Positions 21,261 through 36,200 of a stretch of 64,000 nt of DNA are shown in pieces. The stretch comes from Amoebophrya sp. A120. Lineage: Eukaryota > Sar > Dinophyceae > Syndiniales > Amoebophryaceae. The notes under the pieces are model-generated. The model did not search any database, was not told the origin of the DNA, and worked only from the letters and a program-made list of their open reading frames with translations. Every line of letters starts with the position of its first letter. Position 1 is the first letter of the stretch. The stretch spans positions 3,906,130 through 3,970,129 of the forward strand of contig CAJINV010000006.1 in the NCBI GenBank assembly GCA_905178155.1, given 5' to 3'. The position numbers and the translations under genes were made by a program.

Positions 21261-24200
21261 TCATTCCAGCCTTCGTTTCTTCAAAGCTGGCGCGACCCCA
21301 CTTGCGGTTACCGAGGGCTCCGTTCCCGCTGCCTCCCCGCCGAAATACGCTGTTGGCGGAAACCCGGAACCAAAAACGTCGCTGTTTGGCTCTTTGTTCG
21401 CGTAGTTGCCTTTCTTCCCACCCCCGCCGCCGCCCTTGAAGGGATCCGACTTGTTGATGTTTCCGGCGCCCTTGAAGTTCTTGCTCATCGTCCCGTCTTT
21501 GGAGCCATAAAAATGCGGCCCACCAGATGAGAAGTCATAGTTGTTCTTCCCCTGTGGTCCTTTCATATTCGCTCCCATGTTGTGCTGGTCGCCAGTAGTA
21601 ACACCACTCGAGGAAGAAAAATTCTTGCCACCAGCATTCCCTTGGTCGTTTGTCTTCATGGGCCACACGACATTGTTCACGTTGCTGTGCAGCTCCACGC
21701 GGTCTGCATAGAATTCGCCGGGCTTTTTCTGGTTCCGGTGGATCGTGAAACGCACCAGACAGGGAATTTTCGTGCTCTGCAGCCAGTTGCCGATTGCGGG
21801 GTCCGAGCAGTCCGGGGCGAAATTCCCCAGTAGTTGCTGCTCCGCAATGTAGCGCTCGCGCAGGCCGTAGATTTTGTACTGCAGCGTGAACAGGTCCCGG
21901 TCTTCCGCGATAAAAAAATGCGACTTGATAAAACCCGACTTTCCAGCTTGAAACCGCGCCAGCGTGCCGACGATCCGCAGCCGGGGGTTCTTCTCGCACT
22001 CCTCCGCCCACTTTTCGAAGGATTTCGGGTGCTTAAATTCGTTCGGATGGACGAGCAGCATGGTAAGCGGAGCGTTGTTGTTCAATACGTCTCTTTGGCC
22101 CGGCAGCGATATCGGCGGCACCACCACGTCGATTCGCCCATTGTCCTTCCCCTTTTTCTATGCATTGCAAAAAGAATGGGATCTGTCATGCTAACTTTCG
22201 AGTATACAAAAACCTGTTTTGCATCCGTAGCGAAAGGAACTCAGATTTTTGTTGCCAACCGGAGAACGCATCTCTCATGCACGATAGGCATGAGGAAGCC
22301 TTCGCAAAAGCTGTGATGCTAGAGCATGCATCACAGGCATCGCGGGTCATCATGCTCAACATGTACGATTTGCATGACAAACTGACTCCCCCAATGTAGT
22401 TCCAGACCCAGACATATATTACATTTGATATTTTCCCCGACTGCTGATCGCCGGGTTTTCCAAGAGCGCCGCCCTTGTTTTTGCCGCTTTGATCTCCCTG
22501 CTTGTTTATTCCGAAGGTTGTTGTAGTACTATTTGTGGAGCCTTTGTCAAAGGATTTCGATGTGCTAGTTTGCAAGATCTGCGAAGTAGAGGAGGACGAT
22601 CCGACACCTCCTGGAGGGATCTTCAGAGTGGTACTGCTACTGCCAGAAGCTCCTGCCGCTGTCTCTGGTCCTCCAATCGTACTGTCTAAGAGCTTGTCCT
22701 GCTCCTCCCGCTTCTCTTTTTCGTCTCGCTCCTGCTCCGCTTTCAACTCTTCGGTGTTGTTATGCTGTGCAAAAGTAGTACCGCACGTGGTAGCAGAAAT
22801 TATGATTATCGCATGAGAAATTTCTTGCCCAGCATTTTTACAAATCAAATTTCGTAAAAAATTTTTATGTGCAGCTCTACCTTGAGAAAGAGATTGGTAA
22901 AAATTATGCGTGACTGCCACTAGTACGAGTTGTGCGATGCCTTTTGCAATTCATACATGTCAAATGTAAAGGGGTTGTTGGTGTCCAGCTGTTCTTGACC
23001 TCCCAACAGCATGTCGACACTGTTGTCGTCATTATCCTTCGAGAACGACGCAGTGGTCACCTTCACAGGGGCAGCGGCCTTGCTCAGCGGCTGCGAAGAG
23101 GAAGAAGAGGAAGCAGTAGGGGCGGTATAAGTATTTTTTGCAACCGTGTTGTGCTGCTGGTTTCCCTCTACTTCATCACCGCCTGCTGGCGCTTGCTGAT
23201 TACTCGTCGTCGCCGCCGCCGCCGGCGCTCCGGGAGTCGCAGTGGTTATCAACTGTAAAAATGTCTGGGTCTGGAAACTTGTGATACTAAAATGTGCATG
23301 ATGAAAACACTTCCGAATGCAGTCCGGCATGACAACTTCCCAAAACGCTTTCTCATAGGCAATTCGCATGAGAAGCTGCGTTTTTGCACGACAAAAGAGG
23401 CTGCGACTTTTGTCGGTTATGCAATACAGATTTTCTAGGTATGGAAAGCTAGCATTACAAGTTGCATTCTTCCAGACCCAGACATTTCTACAATCCATAG
23501 TCGTCGTCGTACTACCAACCAGCACAGCATCCCCGTTTTCGTCCAGCTTGGTCCAGATGTCGCACCCCACGGTCGGGTTCGACTCCCGATTCAGCGTCAT
23601 CTCGTCGTGAAACTCGATCTTTTCCGCCAGAAACTTATGGCGTTCTCAAACGTTACATTCTCAACTGTGTCTGTGACCACAACATGAATTTGTCATGCAA
23701 AACTACCTTGAGCCGGTAGATGATCAAGCTGCTTCGCATGACAAATCTCCGAAGGGCTAAACAGCGTCTAAATCCGTGCTGCCAAATCTGTAATGCGAAA
23801 GCAGTAAGCTTACGCCTTTGACTGTTGCGCCTCTTGCATCACAAATTCATGTAACAGTTGAGAATGTAACGTTTGAGAACGCCATAAAACTTGCCGGGTT
23901 GCTGCGGATTCCGGACCACGGTGAACCGGACCAGGGAGGGCAGCATGCTGGACTTCAGCCAGGGAATAATGGAATTCCGCATTTCTTCCTGCCTCTCCTC
24001 GGCCGTTGACGCCGCTGTCGCGGTCGCCTGATTTTTCACCGGCGCCGACGAAAACGGATTGCTCAGCGCTTGTTGTTGCCCGTGATCATGGACGTCGTCC
24101 GAAAAATTCTTGTCTGGCGGTGGAAGATGAACTAACCCCGCGGCAGCTCCCAGCACTTCATCCCCTACTTTCGACTGCTCTTTTTCCGACACGTGTCCGG

Positions 24201-27200
24201 TTCGCAGCTTCCACTGCTCCCGCAGGTCGGCAAACTTATGTACGAGGCAAAACAGATTCGGAATGGAGGGCGGGAACTGGGGCGATTTGATGAAGCCGTA
24301 CTCTGTGTTCTCTTTCATGGAAACGAACGTCCCGACCAATCTCAGCCGGTAGTTCTTGGCGCACTCGTTCACCCAGCTATCATAGGGCTTCCAGGGCTCC
24401 TTGTCGTGCACCACTAGCATGGTCATTTTCTCCTTCAGAAACATCATGTCCTTCATCTTGATCGGCGCAATCGACAGGTCGCACCGGTCCGCCCCGCCCG
24501 GTCCTTGTATGACAGTGCACAACTCTCCCTCGTTCTCATTTCTCATGCAAAATCCACATTTCCAATTGCTCCCTTGCGTCACTATTATGCCCGACAAATT
24601 CCGGTGGAGGCCCAAACAGTATAATGCATTGGGCGCAAAAATTTGTCATGCGTAGCTCTACCTGTGCTGGTGTTTGTATTGCTGTTCACGCTATACTACA
24701 AAGACATGAGGGGGAGGGGGAGTTCTTGTGCACCCAGTCGGATACCTTGCGGCGGCTGGATGAGAGGCTGCTGCTGCTGCTGCGCGGCTGCTCCCTGCAT
24801 CAGACTCTGGATCACGTTCAAGGCCGGATTGGTCGGGCCCCCGCTGCTCAAGGCGTCCCGCGCCCAGTCGCCGTACACGCCCCCCAAGGTGGAGGAAACC
24901 AGGTCCAACAGCTTCGCATTGGGCGGCGGGGGCGCCGGCGGTAGCTTGCCCTTTCCCTTGCCGCTCTGGTGGTCGGGGGGGTTGCGCTTTTCCGGTGGCG
25001 TATGGATTGCAAATATGTCTGGGTCTGGAAACTTGTAATGCTGAGTTGTGAATAGTGAATGGTGATGGTCTGTAATGCATACCCAAGCATGAGAAATATT
25101 TCCAGGGCTTAGTGTTGCGTTTTCCGCATGACAAACTGCGTTTTTGCATGACAAGCAAAAGGGTCTCTTCTTGGACACGCATCACAGACTTTTCAGTCAT
25201 GCCAGACAAGCATAACAAACCTTGCACCCTTCCAGACCCAGACATTTTTACATTTGATATGGCGGCGGTTCGGACAAAAGCGGCCAGCCCTTCCAGTTCG
25301 CAGCACTCGCGTTGCCTTTGGGAAACACCGGGACGTCGGTCGTTTCGTCGAAGAATTCGATGTGCTCGGCGTAGAATTTCCCCTGCTGCGCCGTGTTGCG
25401 GCAAATGGTAAACTTCACAAGCGCCGGCACCTTGGTCGATAGCCACTCGGAAATGTATGAATTGCAAAAGTACCGCACTCGTATAAATGCACTCATTACA
25501 AATTTCGATTTCCTCAGCATGAGAAAGAAAATTTGTAATGCTGATTTACCTTAAGGAAAAGATTTGTGGTGCAGGATTGCAATACGAGTACGATACTTTT
25601 GCACTGGATAAAATGGTGGCGTCCTCAATTTTCTCCGCCTCCTCGGCCAGCTGTTCCTCGCTGCTGGCTTGCAATCCCAGTTTTTCCTTGCAGTACAACT
25701 TTTTCGCGTCCACCAGCTTCCACTGCAGCACAAACAGATTCTATCCTATGCAAAAAAGTCCCCACCCCATTACTATCTATTATATTCATGCGAAAGTAGA
25801 GGTCTACAGAGGGTCGGAGAGAGGTGGCCGAGAGGTCAAAAAGAGGTGAAAAGAGGTCAATAAGAGGTCAACAGAGGTGGAGAGGTGGCGCGGGAGGTCA
25901 TTCGAGAGGGTGGCCGAGAGGTGGCGCGGGTATAGCCCGCTGAAGGACTCACTCTAAAGCTGCGCCTATAGGGACCAGAGGTGGCCGAGAGGGTGCCAAG
26001 AGGGTAAGCGAGAGGGGGACAGAGGTGCCGAGAGGTTGCGCGAATAAGGGCGAACCTCTCGCGCACCCTCTCGGCCACATCTCGGCCACCTCTGTAGACC
26101 TCTACTGGCGAGTATAGCCGGACTATTAGCAACACCTCTCGGGAGAGGTGAAAAAGAGGGTCTGCGAGAGGGTGAAAAAGACCCGAATCCGCCCGGCAAG
26201 CGGCCGATTTTGTTGGGACTGTTTCATGGCGCAAGCCCACACCTCTCGCGCTACCCTCTCGCGCTACCCTCCCGCGCACCCTCTCGCGCCACCCTCTCGC
26301 GCTAACCGCTCGCGCCAACAGTTTCCGCTGGGAAGCCAGTTGGGCGGGGGCGGGTGTGTGTGTGATCAACACAGGGCAGCGCGATCCCAGTTCTGCTTCG
26401 GCACCTATGCCGAGGCGGTTTCTCTTCGCCCCCAAGCTTCGCTGCAGCTGCTCCCTGCGCATAGCGCCTGAAGGCGCGGGAAGCGCGCAGGAGGCCCTGC
26501 GGGTTGACATAGCGCAAACCGGCGCCAGTAATTCCTTCGATCTGTCACGCTGTCCGTAAAGCCCTGTCGCTGCGGCCCGATCCGCAAATAGTCCTGCCCC
26601 GCCCCAACAGCCTTGCGCCCCGGCGTCAGCCGGGGCATGGCTGGTAGCTGTCATGCAAATCTGCATGCTCAGAACGTTTGTCATGCGGAACCCCAACACG
26701 AGAAGCATTTTCTAGTCGTGTTTTGGAATTTGTAATGCTTTTTTAATCAGCAGAATAGGCTGGATCTGTGATGCTGCTGAACGAGCTAAGTCGAGGCGAT
26801 TACACTAAGAGGCCATCAAACTTGTCATGCGGAACAACCAAAGGTTGTTGATTTGTCTAGCAGATTTCCCATCATGAGGACTATGGTGCGGGGACGTTTT
26901 TGGTCAGGATAGATTCCCGGACGCGGGGTCAAAGGAGTTCGACGTGATGAATCCGTACTGTTTCTTATCGCAAGAAAAAAGTGTTACAGCTACACATTTG
27001 TAGTCAATTCAGCAACACAAATTTCTCTGCATGAGAGAGAAACCTTGGAATGCAGAAATCCTACGGGAAATAAGCACCTATGAAACGAGGCTCTTATGCG
27101 TATCCGGCATTACAGAGTTTGTCTGTCTTGCTTGGCCTGCAACACAATGTGTAACTAACATGTGTAACTGTAACACTTTTTTCTTGCGATACTTCGCAGC

Positions 27201-30200
27201 TTCGAATTTGTAGAACGACCCGACGAGCCGCAAGCGGTAATTTTTCGCAAACTCCTGCTCCCACTGCTCGAAACTTTTTGGCGTATGGCGTTCTCAAACG
27301 TTACATTCTCAACTGTTACATGGTTTGTCATGCAAAATGAGCATCAACCTCCACACGGTGAAGCTACCTCGCATAACAAATTTTGGAAGGGCTAAGCAGC
27401 ATGGGAATCTGTGCCGAAATTGTAATGCAAGAGTTGCAAGATCCGGCCTTTCCCTGTTGCCATTCTTGCATCACAAATTCATGTAACAGTTGAGGATGTA
27501 ACAATTGAGAATCCCATATGGCGGCTCCAGTGGGTGCACCGCGAGCACTGTCATGGTGGAGGATAATACCTCATTTGTTGAAGATCCAGAAGAAGCTTTC
27601 GGGTTTTTCTGGTTCTCAAATTTCACCAGCGGCCAATTGCAGTCGACGCGGCCGGCCGGCAGTTGCTGGCCCGGGTTCAACATAGTTGGCGGTCGTGGCG
27701 GCGCCGGTGGGGCACGAGCAGTAGTTGCGAGTGCGGCGACCAGTGCACCAGCTGTGCTGGTGTCCAGAGGGACAGTACCGGCAGGTGTAGTTGCGCTTGT
27801 TGTGTTTGTATCGAATGCAAATATGTCTGGGTCTGAAGGGTTGGAACTTGTGATGCTATCTTTGGATTCTAAAGAAATGTGTATTGCGTGACCAGCAAGA
27901 GGAGCCCAGGTTGTGCTACGCGGGGAGGGCGTTTGTCATGCGGGATAGGAATCAGGAAGGCCTGTAAAAATATGTGATGCTAGATCATGCATTACAGACA
28001 TCCTGAGTCATGCCAAATATGCATGACAAACCTGGCAACCTTGCAGACCCAGACACTTTTGCATTTGATAGTTTGTTCCGGGTGGCAGCGCTGTAGATGA
28101 TGGTGGGACCACCAGGCCGCTGCCGCTGGTGCTGGCAAGAGCTGCTGCCCCCGTAATATTGGTGGACGACGACTGCGGGACTAAAACAGGCTGATGTCAA
28201 AAGGAAAAATCCCCCCTCCTCATATCGAAAACGATATGAAATGCTGTATTTGAGTACACAAGTCGACTTGTAATGCTACAAGGCCAAGAGCCGCAGCTGT
28301 GGCCTCCTTTGCAGGCATATATTGTCATGCTGGTTCCCACTTCCAGCTGCCCCCTGTCATGCTGAAGATGCAAAGGTTTATTCCCACGCCAACCAGCACT
28401 ACAGTCCGCATCTTTTCCCTTCTAGAATGACAAAGCTGATTTGTGACAACAAATCTCATCTGCATCACAAATTTCTACTTTGAGTATGGGGTCGTGGAGG
28501 GATTTTTCATTTTGATAGCTGATTCGCGTTCCTTTCCGTTTTTAATTCGTAGTGTAAATTCGCCTTTTCCGAATCCCGCCGCATGTATCGCAGGAAAAAA
28601 CTGTTTCACTGTAAACTTGTAATGCAAAACATATATCTTAGAAGTGTTTGTCTTGCTACACATGCAAGACAATCGATTTTAGCTGTGTTTTCCCTTAGGA
28701 ACCTCGCATGGCAAATTTTCTCTGTCATGTAGAGCAAACTTGTGATGCAAAACTTGCAAAATCCTTACAGTGAAACACTTTTTTCGTGGGATAGCATGAT
28801 ATCCATGTCCACAAACTCAATGTGGTCGCAATAGTACTTTTATGAACTGCAAAAGTATCGTACTCGTATAAAAATAAATGCATTATAAATTTCCTCCGCA
28901 TGAGAAATGAAAGTTGTAATGCGGATTTACGATAGGAAAGAAACTTGTAATGCAAGACTTGCATTTATGTGAGTACAATACTTGTGCAGTGGATAACTTT
29001 CCCGACTGCTGCGCGTTTTCGTGCACTGTGAACCGGACCAGATGCGGTAACTGCCGGGCCAGGATCTCCTCTTCGCTGGTTTCGAAAAACCTATTTCCTG
29101 TGCAAAAGCATCGTACTCGTAGTAACTAATTGCTGTTAATTATGCATTACAAATCTTTTTCTTAACGTACATCCGCATCAGAAATTCCATTTCTCATGCT
29201 GAGGAAATTTGTAATAGTAATACACCTAACTACTAAGACGATGCTTTTGCAGTTCGTAACTTATCCGGGAGAGCAATCACCTTCGCGCAGGCGTTATCGT
29301 CAAAATATTTGGACATGATGAACCCGTAGCGCACGCCCCGGTGCCCGTAATTAACCAGAGTTCCGATCAGCCTTAGGCGGTAATTTTTCGCGCACTCGGT
29401 CACCCAATCTGCGAACGCCTTCGGAGCCTCGAGGGGGTGGACGCAGAGCAGGTTTGTGCCGCCGTGGTAAAACTCAGGGTTCCCGTAATTCACGCCGGGC
29501 GCCGGGTTTTGCAGCGCCACCGCGTTTTTCTGGTTGCGCACGGTTATCGGCGCGTGGGTCAGGTCGATTTTGCTGTTCTGTTTATTGCCGTAAGTGGAGG
29601 AATTATTACTCAGGCTGCTCGCGGCCTGGACCTGGTTGTTCCCGAAATGTTGATCAAACGAGGTTGTGGTTGTTCCGGGTAGTTGCGGCACTTGAAGCAT
29701 GGCCGTAGTTGTTCCTGCAGCGGCGCCCCCACCCGCGTGGAAAACGCTCATATTTGGGTTGCTGTTCGCCTCCTCAAAGGTTGGGTAGTTCGCATAGACG
29801 TAACTGCTGCCGTTCGTCAGTTCCAGCTCGTGACCGAATTCCAGTGCTTCAAAGAACCGAAATCTTTGGTCCCAAGCGGAGTTCCTTTGGTTCACCGGCT
29901 TCCGCCCGTGCGTGCCCACGATTCCCTGAATCAGCACCGGGCCGTCGTGCTCCGTGTCGCGTGCCTCATCCAGAAACACAACGTCATCTGCATAGTAATT
30001 GTCCGTCTCCTTCCTGGTTTTCGAGCCTTTTTTCCCGATCCGGAATGCCACCAGCCGGTCCTTGCCGTATTTCTCGAGCCAGTTCGCCAGGATAGCGGAC
30101 TCGTTTGGGGTGATGAAGTAGTTGCTGGGGTCGATGATTATCCTGAGTAAAAACGTACCCACACCAGAGTCAGGATGACGATTTTGCAACACAAACCTAG

Positions 30201-33200
30201 GAGTTTTGTGAGTCACGCATGACAAGTTGCACTATGCAGTGTAGTGCAGGTTAGCAAGTGCAGCCGCGTCACAGATTCATCTGCTCATCCTGTTCACAGC
30301 ATCACAAATTCCAAAACACGATTGGAAATGGCTCTCATGGGGATGCGCATTACAAGTCTTCCTGGCTTTGCAAATCTGCATTACAACTCTGGTGTGGGTA
30401 CGTTTTTACTCCGGATAATGATCGGGTGGTGTTTTTGCTGCAGGAAAAACTGCTTCTCGTGGTTGCCGTATTTTTGCAGGTTCTCCGCAAAATGCTCCAT
30501 GAACCGTTTCTTCAACCCGCGCCAATTCGGAAAGGGGCAGAAGATCTGCTGCTCCTTGTTTTTCAGCGTGAACACGGATTTCAAAAAGCTGAACTTCTGG
30601 TCCTTCGTAGACGCCAGGCAGCCGATGAGGCGGAAATTTCGGTGCTGCTCACAAAAGTCGTACCACTGATCGAGATATCAAATGCAAAAGTGTCTGGGTC
30701 TGGAAGATTCCGAAATTTGTCATGCTAGTCTGGCATGACTCTGAACTGTGTATTGCGTGGCCGCAAAGAGCTCCTACTCCCTGTCATGCAAAAACGCAGT
30801 TTCACATGAGGAATACGCAACTCAGAATCATGGAACAAACTTGTCATGCTTGGCAGCGCATTCCCATTCCAGTGAGCTCACTATTCCCTTCCTTGCATCA
30901 CAAGTTTTCAGACCCAAACATTATTTGCATTTGATACGACACCCGTCTGCTCCACATTGTTGGCGATGGCTAGATTGTATGCAATGCAAAAGCATCGTAC
31001 TTCTAGTATAAATTGCATTACAAATCAGCCTAGCATTACAAATTGAACAATTGAATTTGACTTTGTAATGCTGAATTACTATTTATTACCTTGAGAACAA
31101 AGAGATTTGTAATGCATAAATGCAATTACTCCGAGTGGTACGATGCTTTTGCACAGGATAGATTGTCCGTGATCTGGTGCAGTTGATCTGGGAAGACCAT
31201 CTGGGAAACGGGCAATTTCGACAAATCCTCATCCTTACCGCCCCCGGCCCCGAATTTGCCCCCGCCGTCTTGCAGCTTCCCCATGCCCTTCTTGCCTTGA
31301 CTGTAAAAAGAACCACTAGTATTCAACTGTCCCCCGCCCTTGCCGTGATGTTGCTGCGATGAAGGAAGCCCTGCTCCGGCGTGATCCATCTCCTCCAACT
31401 TGTCCAGCAAATTGCCGATCCCCGGCGCGTATGCATTGCAAATATGTCTGGATGTCTGGAAACTTGTGATGCGAATCTACCAATTGTGGGCGCACTGGAA
31501 TATGGAGCCCAGCATGACAAGTTTTTGAGCTGCGTGCTGTGTGTTTCGTTTTTCGCATGACAAACTGCGTTTTTGCATGACAGGAAAGAGGCCCTTATTT
31601 TCCTGCTCATGTACTATCACAGATTTAAGAGTCATGCGAGACAAGCATGACAAACTTGCATCACCCCTGAGGACCCAGACACATTTGCATTTGATAACGC
31701 GCGGCTGTTAAACATTCCGGTGGACGATGCCAGGTCATGATCTGTGATTATGAACTGCAAAAGTATCGTACTAGTATAAATTGCAATACAAATTAGCTCA
31801 GCATTACAAATTAGATTTGTGATGCGGATTTGCCTTAACAAAAAGATTTGTAATGCATAAAAGCAATTAGTACGAGTAGGAGTACGATGCTTTTGCATTG
31901 CATAGTGGTTTGTTGTAGTTGGTGTTGTACACCCCCGTAGATGTTGAAGCCGCCGTAATTATCAAATGCAAAAGTGTCTGGGTCTGGAAACTTGTGATGC
32001 TGGGTGGCGTATCATGAGGAGGCCACAAGTGCTGGCTCAGCATGAGAAGTTTCTGAGCTTCTAGGTGTTGCCTATTCTGCATGACAAACTGCGTTTCTGC
32101 ATGACAGAAAAGTGGCGCTCTTGGGTAACGTGCATGACAGATTTAAGAGTCATGCCAGACAAGCATGACAAACATGCATTCTTCCAGACCCAGACATTTT
32201 TACTTTTGATAGTCCTGTTCTCCGTCAAAGTTCACGGGCATGCTGCTCGCAAACAATTCCACGTCAATTTTCCGGTCGAGAAACAACTCCACATTTTGCT
32301 TGTCGTCGATCGTCGCCGAGCTGGAACCACGGGGTGGCCCGAGGTTCGTCCCGAAATTCAGGTCGGGAATTTCGGAAAGAAGAAGGCAACTGTTGTAGAA
32401 GTCATGCACCTGGATGTTGACAGGTGGCGCGGCACTATTCTTTTCCGCACTACCTGCTCCACCACCGCTGCTGTTTATCCAGGAAACAAACTGTGTTAGT
32501 GTAAGTCTTTTGGGAAACAAAACTGCATCACAAGTTCTTTGCCTGCCGTGACAGGAAAAACTTGTTATGCTTATGCGCAGATAGGAACGGAAAACACATA
32601 GGAAGCGAGCCGATGATGCACGTCCCGCATGACAAGTGTAAAAACTGTTTTGCATTTATTTTCTGCATCACAGATTTACACTTACACAATTTTTTTCTTG
32701 CATACTGTTCCGCTGCAGGTTAATGTACTGTCGCACCGTATCCAGGAAAAAAAGTGTGTAAGTGTAACTTTCTTCAGGGAACAGCATCACAAATTTGCTC
32801 TACATGACAGAGAAAACCTGTCATGCGTGGCTTGTAAGGCAAAACACACATGAAAAGAGAGCTTCATGGCTGTCTGGCATGACAGGCGTACCTCTCTAGC
32901 ATGTTCTGCAACACAAATTTACACTTACACAGTTTTTTTCTTGCATACACCGTTTCGCGGTCCTTCAGCCCCATGGTCTTTTCCACCTTCCTATCAAATG
33001 TAAAAGTGTCTGGGTCTGGAAGATTCTGAGACTTGTGATGCACGTCTTGCATGAGCCATGATGTCTGTGATGCACGCCCTAGCATCACAGATTTTTTGAG
33101 GGCATCTTGAACTTGATGCCTATTCCGCATGACAAATGCCCATACTCCTTTTGGCAAGAGGAGTATAGCAAATTGCTACTCATGCAATACACATTTTTTT

Positions 33201-36200
33201 GGAATCCAAATGCAGCGTCACAAGTTGCATTCTTCCAGACCCAGACACTTTTGCAATCCATACTTCCAGGCATCCACCCCCCGCATGCCCTGTATAACCT
33301 GCTCAGGTGTTACAATCTCAAATCGGTTACCATAGAATGTCGAAATCTGTGATGCAAGAGTGCATGATCTAGCCAACTCTCATCGGATTGCGCATGACAA
33401 GTTCCGGAGCCCCAAACCCCACTACAATCTGGCGAAATTTGTATTGCAAAACGTGGAGCGCTGATGTGCGACGAGTCTGTCATGCTCAGCATGCAACACA
33501 AATTCCAGATTCAATTGTAACGCTTGAGATTGTAACGTTTGAGCAAGTCATACCCTGCTGCAGGAGAATCTGCCCGGTGGAAACGACTTCGTCACTCGTG
33601 CCGCGGTTCAGGATCTCGTGCTTCTTGCTGTGCATATCAAATGCAAAAGTATCGCACTCGGACTCGTCGTATAAATGCATTACAAATTTCCTCAGCATGA
33701 GCGATAAAATTTGCAGTGCTGATTTACCTTAACAAGCAGATTTGTAGTGCATGATTGCAATACGAGTACGATACTTTTGCAATGCATAGTGCACCTGCTG
33801 CAGCAACTCCAGGACGGACTGCGGGTAGAGCGTCTATCCTGTGCAAAAGTATCGTACTCGTACAAATGCTAATCCAAGTGTTGCATTACAAATCTTGTTT
33901 CCAAGCCAAATCTGCATTGCAAATTTTAACTCTCATGCTGAGGGAATTTGTCATGCATTTATACGAGTACGATACTTTTGCAGTTCATAGCGTCCCGTTC
34001 TGGGCCAGTTCGTCTTCGATGAACCGCTTGTGTTTGTCTTATGCACTGCAAAGATGCCTGGGTCGTCTAGAAAGTAAGTTGTGATGCTGGTTGACGATTC
34101 CTGAGGACACGACAAGCGACGGGTCAGCATGACAAGTTTCTGCGTTGCTAGGTGTTAATTGTCTATTCTGCATGACAAAGTGCGTTTTTCTTTCTGCATG
34201 AGTAAAAAAACGGGTTCTTTTTGCAAAACGTGCATGACAGACTTTGGAATCATACTGGCGGAGCATGACAAACCTTGCATTCATTCCCAGAGGACCCAGA
34301 GCTATTTGCATTGCATATGTCTAAGTTGATCACGACGAGGCACTTGTTCAACGACTGCATGGTACTAAAGGACTTTTTCGCACTCCCGAACGTTTTCTCG
34401 AGCACAATCGACATGGCGATCGCGGATCGGAACTGCAGCAGCGCCTGCTCCGAATGCGAGTCTTGGCTATCACATGCAATCATGTCTGGGTCTGGATAAT
34501 TGCGAGATTTGTCATGCTAGTCTGACATGACCCTGTGCTCGGGGTTTTTGCGTGGCCGCGAACAGCTCCTCTGGCCTGTCATGCAAAAATGCAGTTTCTC
34601 ATGCGGAGTACGCAACTCAGAACCACGGCAAAACTTGTCATGCTGGGCAGCGCATTACAATGCTTTCACCATAATTCCCTTCCTTGCATCACAAGTTTCC
34701 AGACTCAAACATATTTGCAATCCATATTGGCCCTGTTGCCGCAAGTCGATGCCGTTCATTTGCATGGAGATTTTCTGCTTTTCGTCCTGCCACTCCTGCC
34801 AAATTTTCTCCAGTTTCGGTTCAAACAGGTCGTTGAAATCACACAGAAGTGGTAGCAATTTGCTAGTCTGCACGCAGAAGAGGTATGAGCTGCAAAAATA
34901 TCGTACTCGCATAAATGCATTACAAATTCCCTCAGCATGAGAAATGAAATTTGTCATGCGGATTTGCCTTAAGGCTAAGACTTGTAATGCAAAACTTGCA
35001 TTTATACGAATACGATACTTTTGCACAGGATAAGAGGAGATAGAACTCGATTTGCGGGGAAAGCTCATATTCCCCAACGATCTCCAACACCTTCTGATAC
35101 AACACCCCTATCGCAAGAAAAAAGTGTTTCACTGTGAACTTGTGATGCATGGAATTGAACACAGAACTATTTGTCTTGCTACACCTGCAACTCATTGGAT
35201 TTTCAAGCGTGTTTTCCCTTGGGGAGCGCGCATGGCAAATTTTCAGTGTCATGTGTAGCAAAGTTGTGATGCGGATCTTGGAGAACCATTACAGTGAAAC
35301 AGTTTTTTCGTGGGATAACCCCGAGACTGACCACAATCAGGTCGCTATCCACTTGGCCCCCGCGCGAGGGGATAGCAGCTGCAGAGGAGCCATTCATATG
35401 ATCTTCAGTCGCGTTCAAGAAAAACTTGCTCTTCTTCAACCGGTATGAAAGGGAAAAATTATCGTACTCTCGTGGTATAATTGCAATACAAACTAGCTCA
35501 GCATTTCATTTCATTTCATTGAGACGAACCCCCTTGTAATGCGGATTCAGCATGAGAAATGAAATTTGTAATGCGGATTCAGCTTCGGAAAGAGATCTGT
35601 AATGCATAAATGCAAGTACAACTACGAGTACAAGAATACTTTTTCAATGCATACCCGCCTGCAGATGTTGTCCATCACGTCATCGGCCGCGAAAGTCGGC
35701 TCCTTATCAACTGCAAATATGTCTGGGTCTGGAAATTTGTGATGCTAAAATGTGCATAAATGAAAACACTTCCTCATGCAGGAAAGCATGACAAGTCTGC
35801 GCGACGCCTTATCATACGAACTCCGCATCAGAAACTGCGTTTGTGTATGACGTGCGAGGCTGCCACGTTTGCTTTTGTTGGCCATGCAATACAGATTTCA
35901 CAGGAATACAAGACCAGCATTACAAGTTCCAACTTTCCAGACCCAAACATTTTTGCATTTGATACTCCTGGTGGCTCAACAGCTTCAACATCCACTGCTT
36001 CTCCGTCTTTTTTAGCTCGAGCAACTGCTTTGGACTAGAAGTAGTCCTTATGCATTGCAAATATGTCTGGGTCTGGAAGATTGCAACTTGTCATGGTAAA
36101 TCTGAAGCATGCAAAAATCTGTGTTGCATGAGTGCCAAAAGCTATCCACTTTTGACCAAGTTGGAAGGGAGTTTCTCATGCAGGACAGGCATGGCAGAGA

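Noticed and set aside
22186-22430. Extension of the SGKI exon into the adjacent frame
   Set aside because: The sequence is a B introner with intact TIRs and the exon rejoins KGKD in frame.
25818-26180. Possible open frame through the GAGAGGTG array
   Set aside because: A tandem repeat inside an introner; flanking exons rejoin in frame without it.
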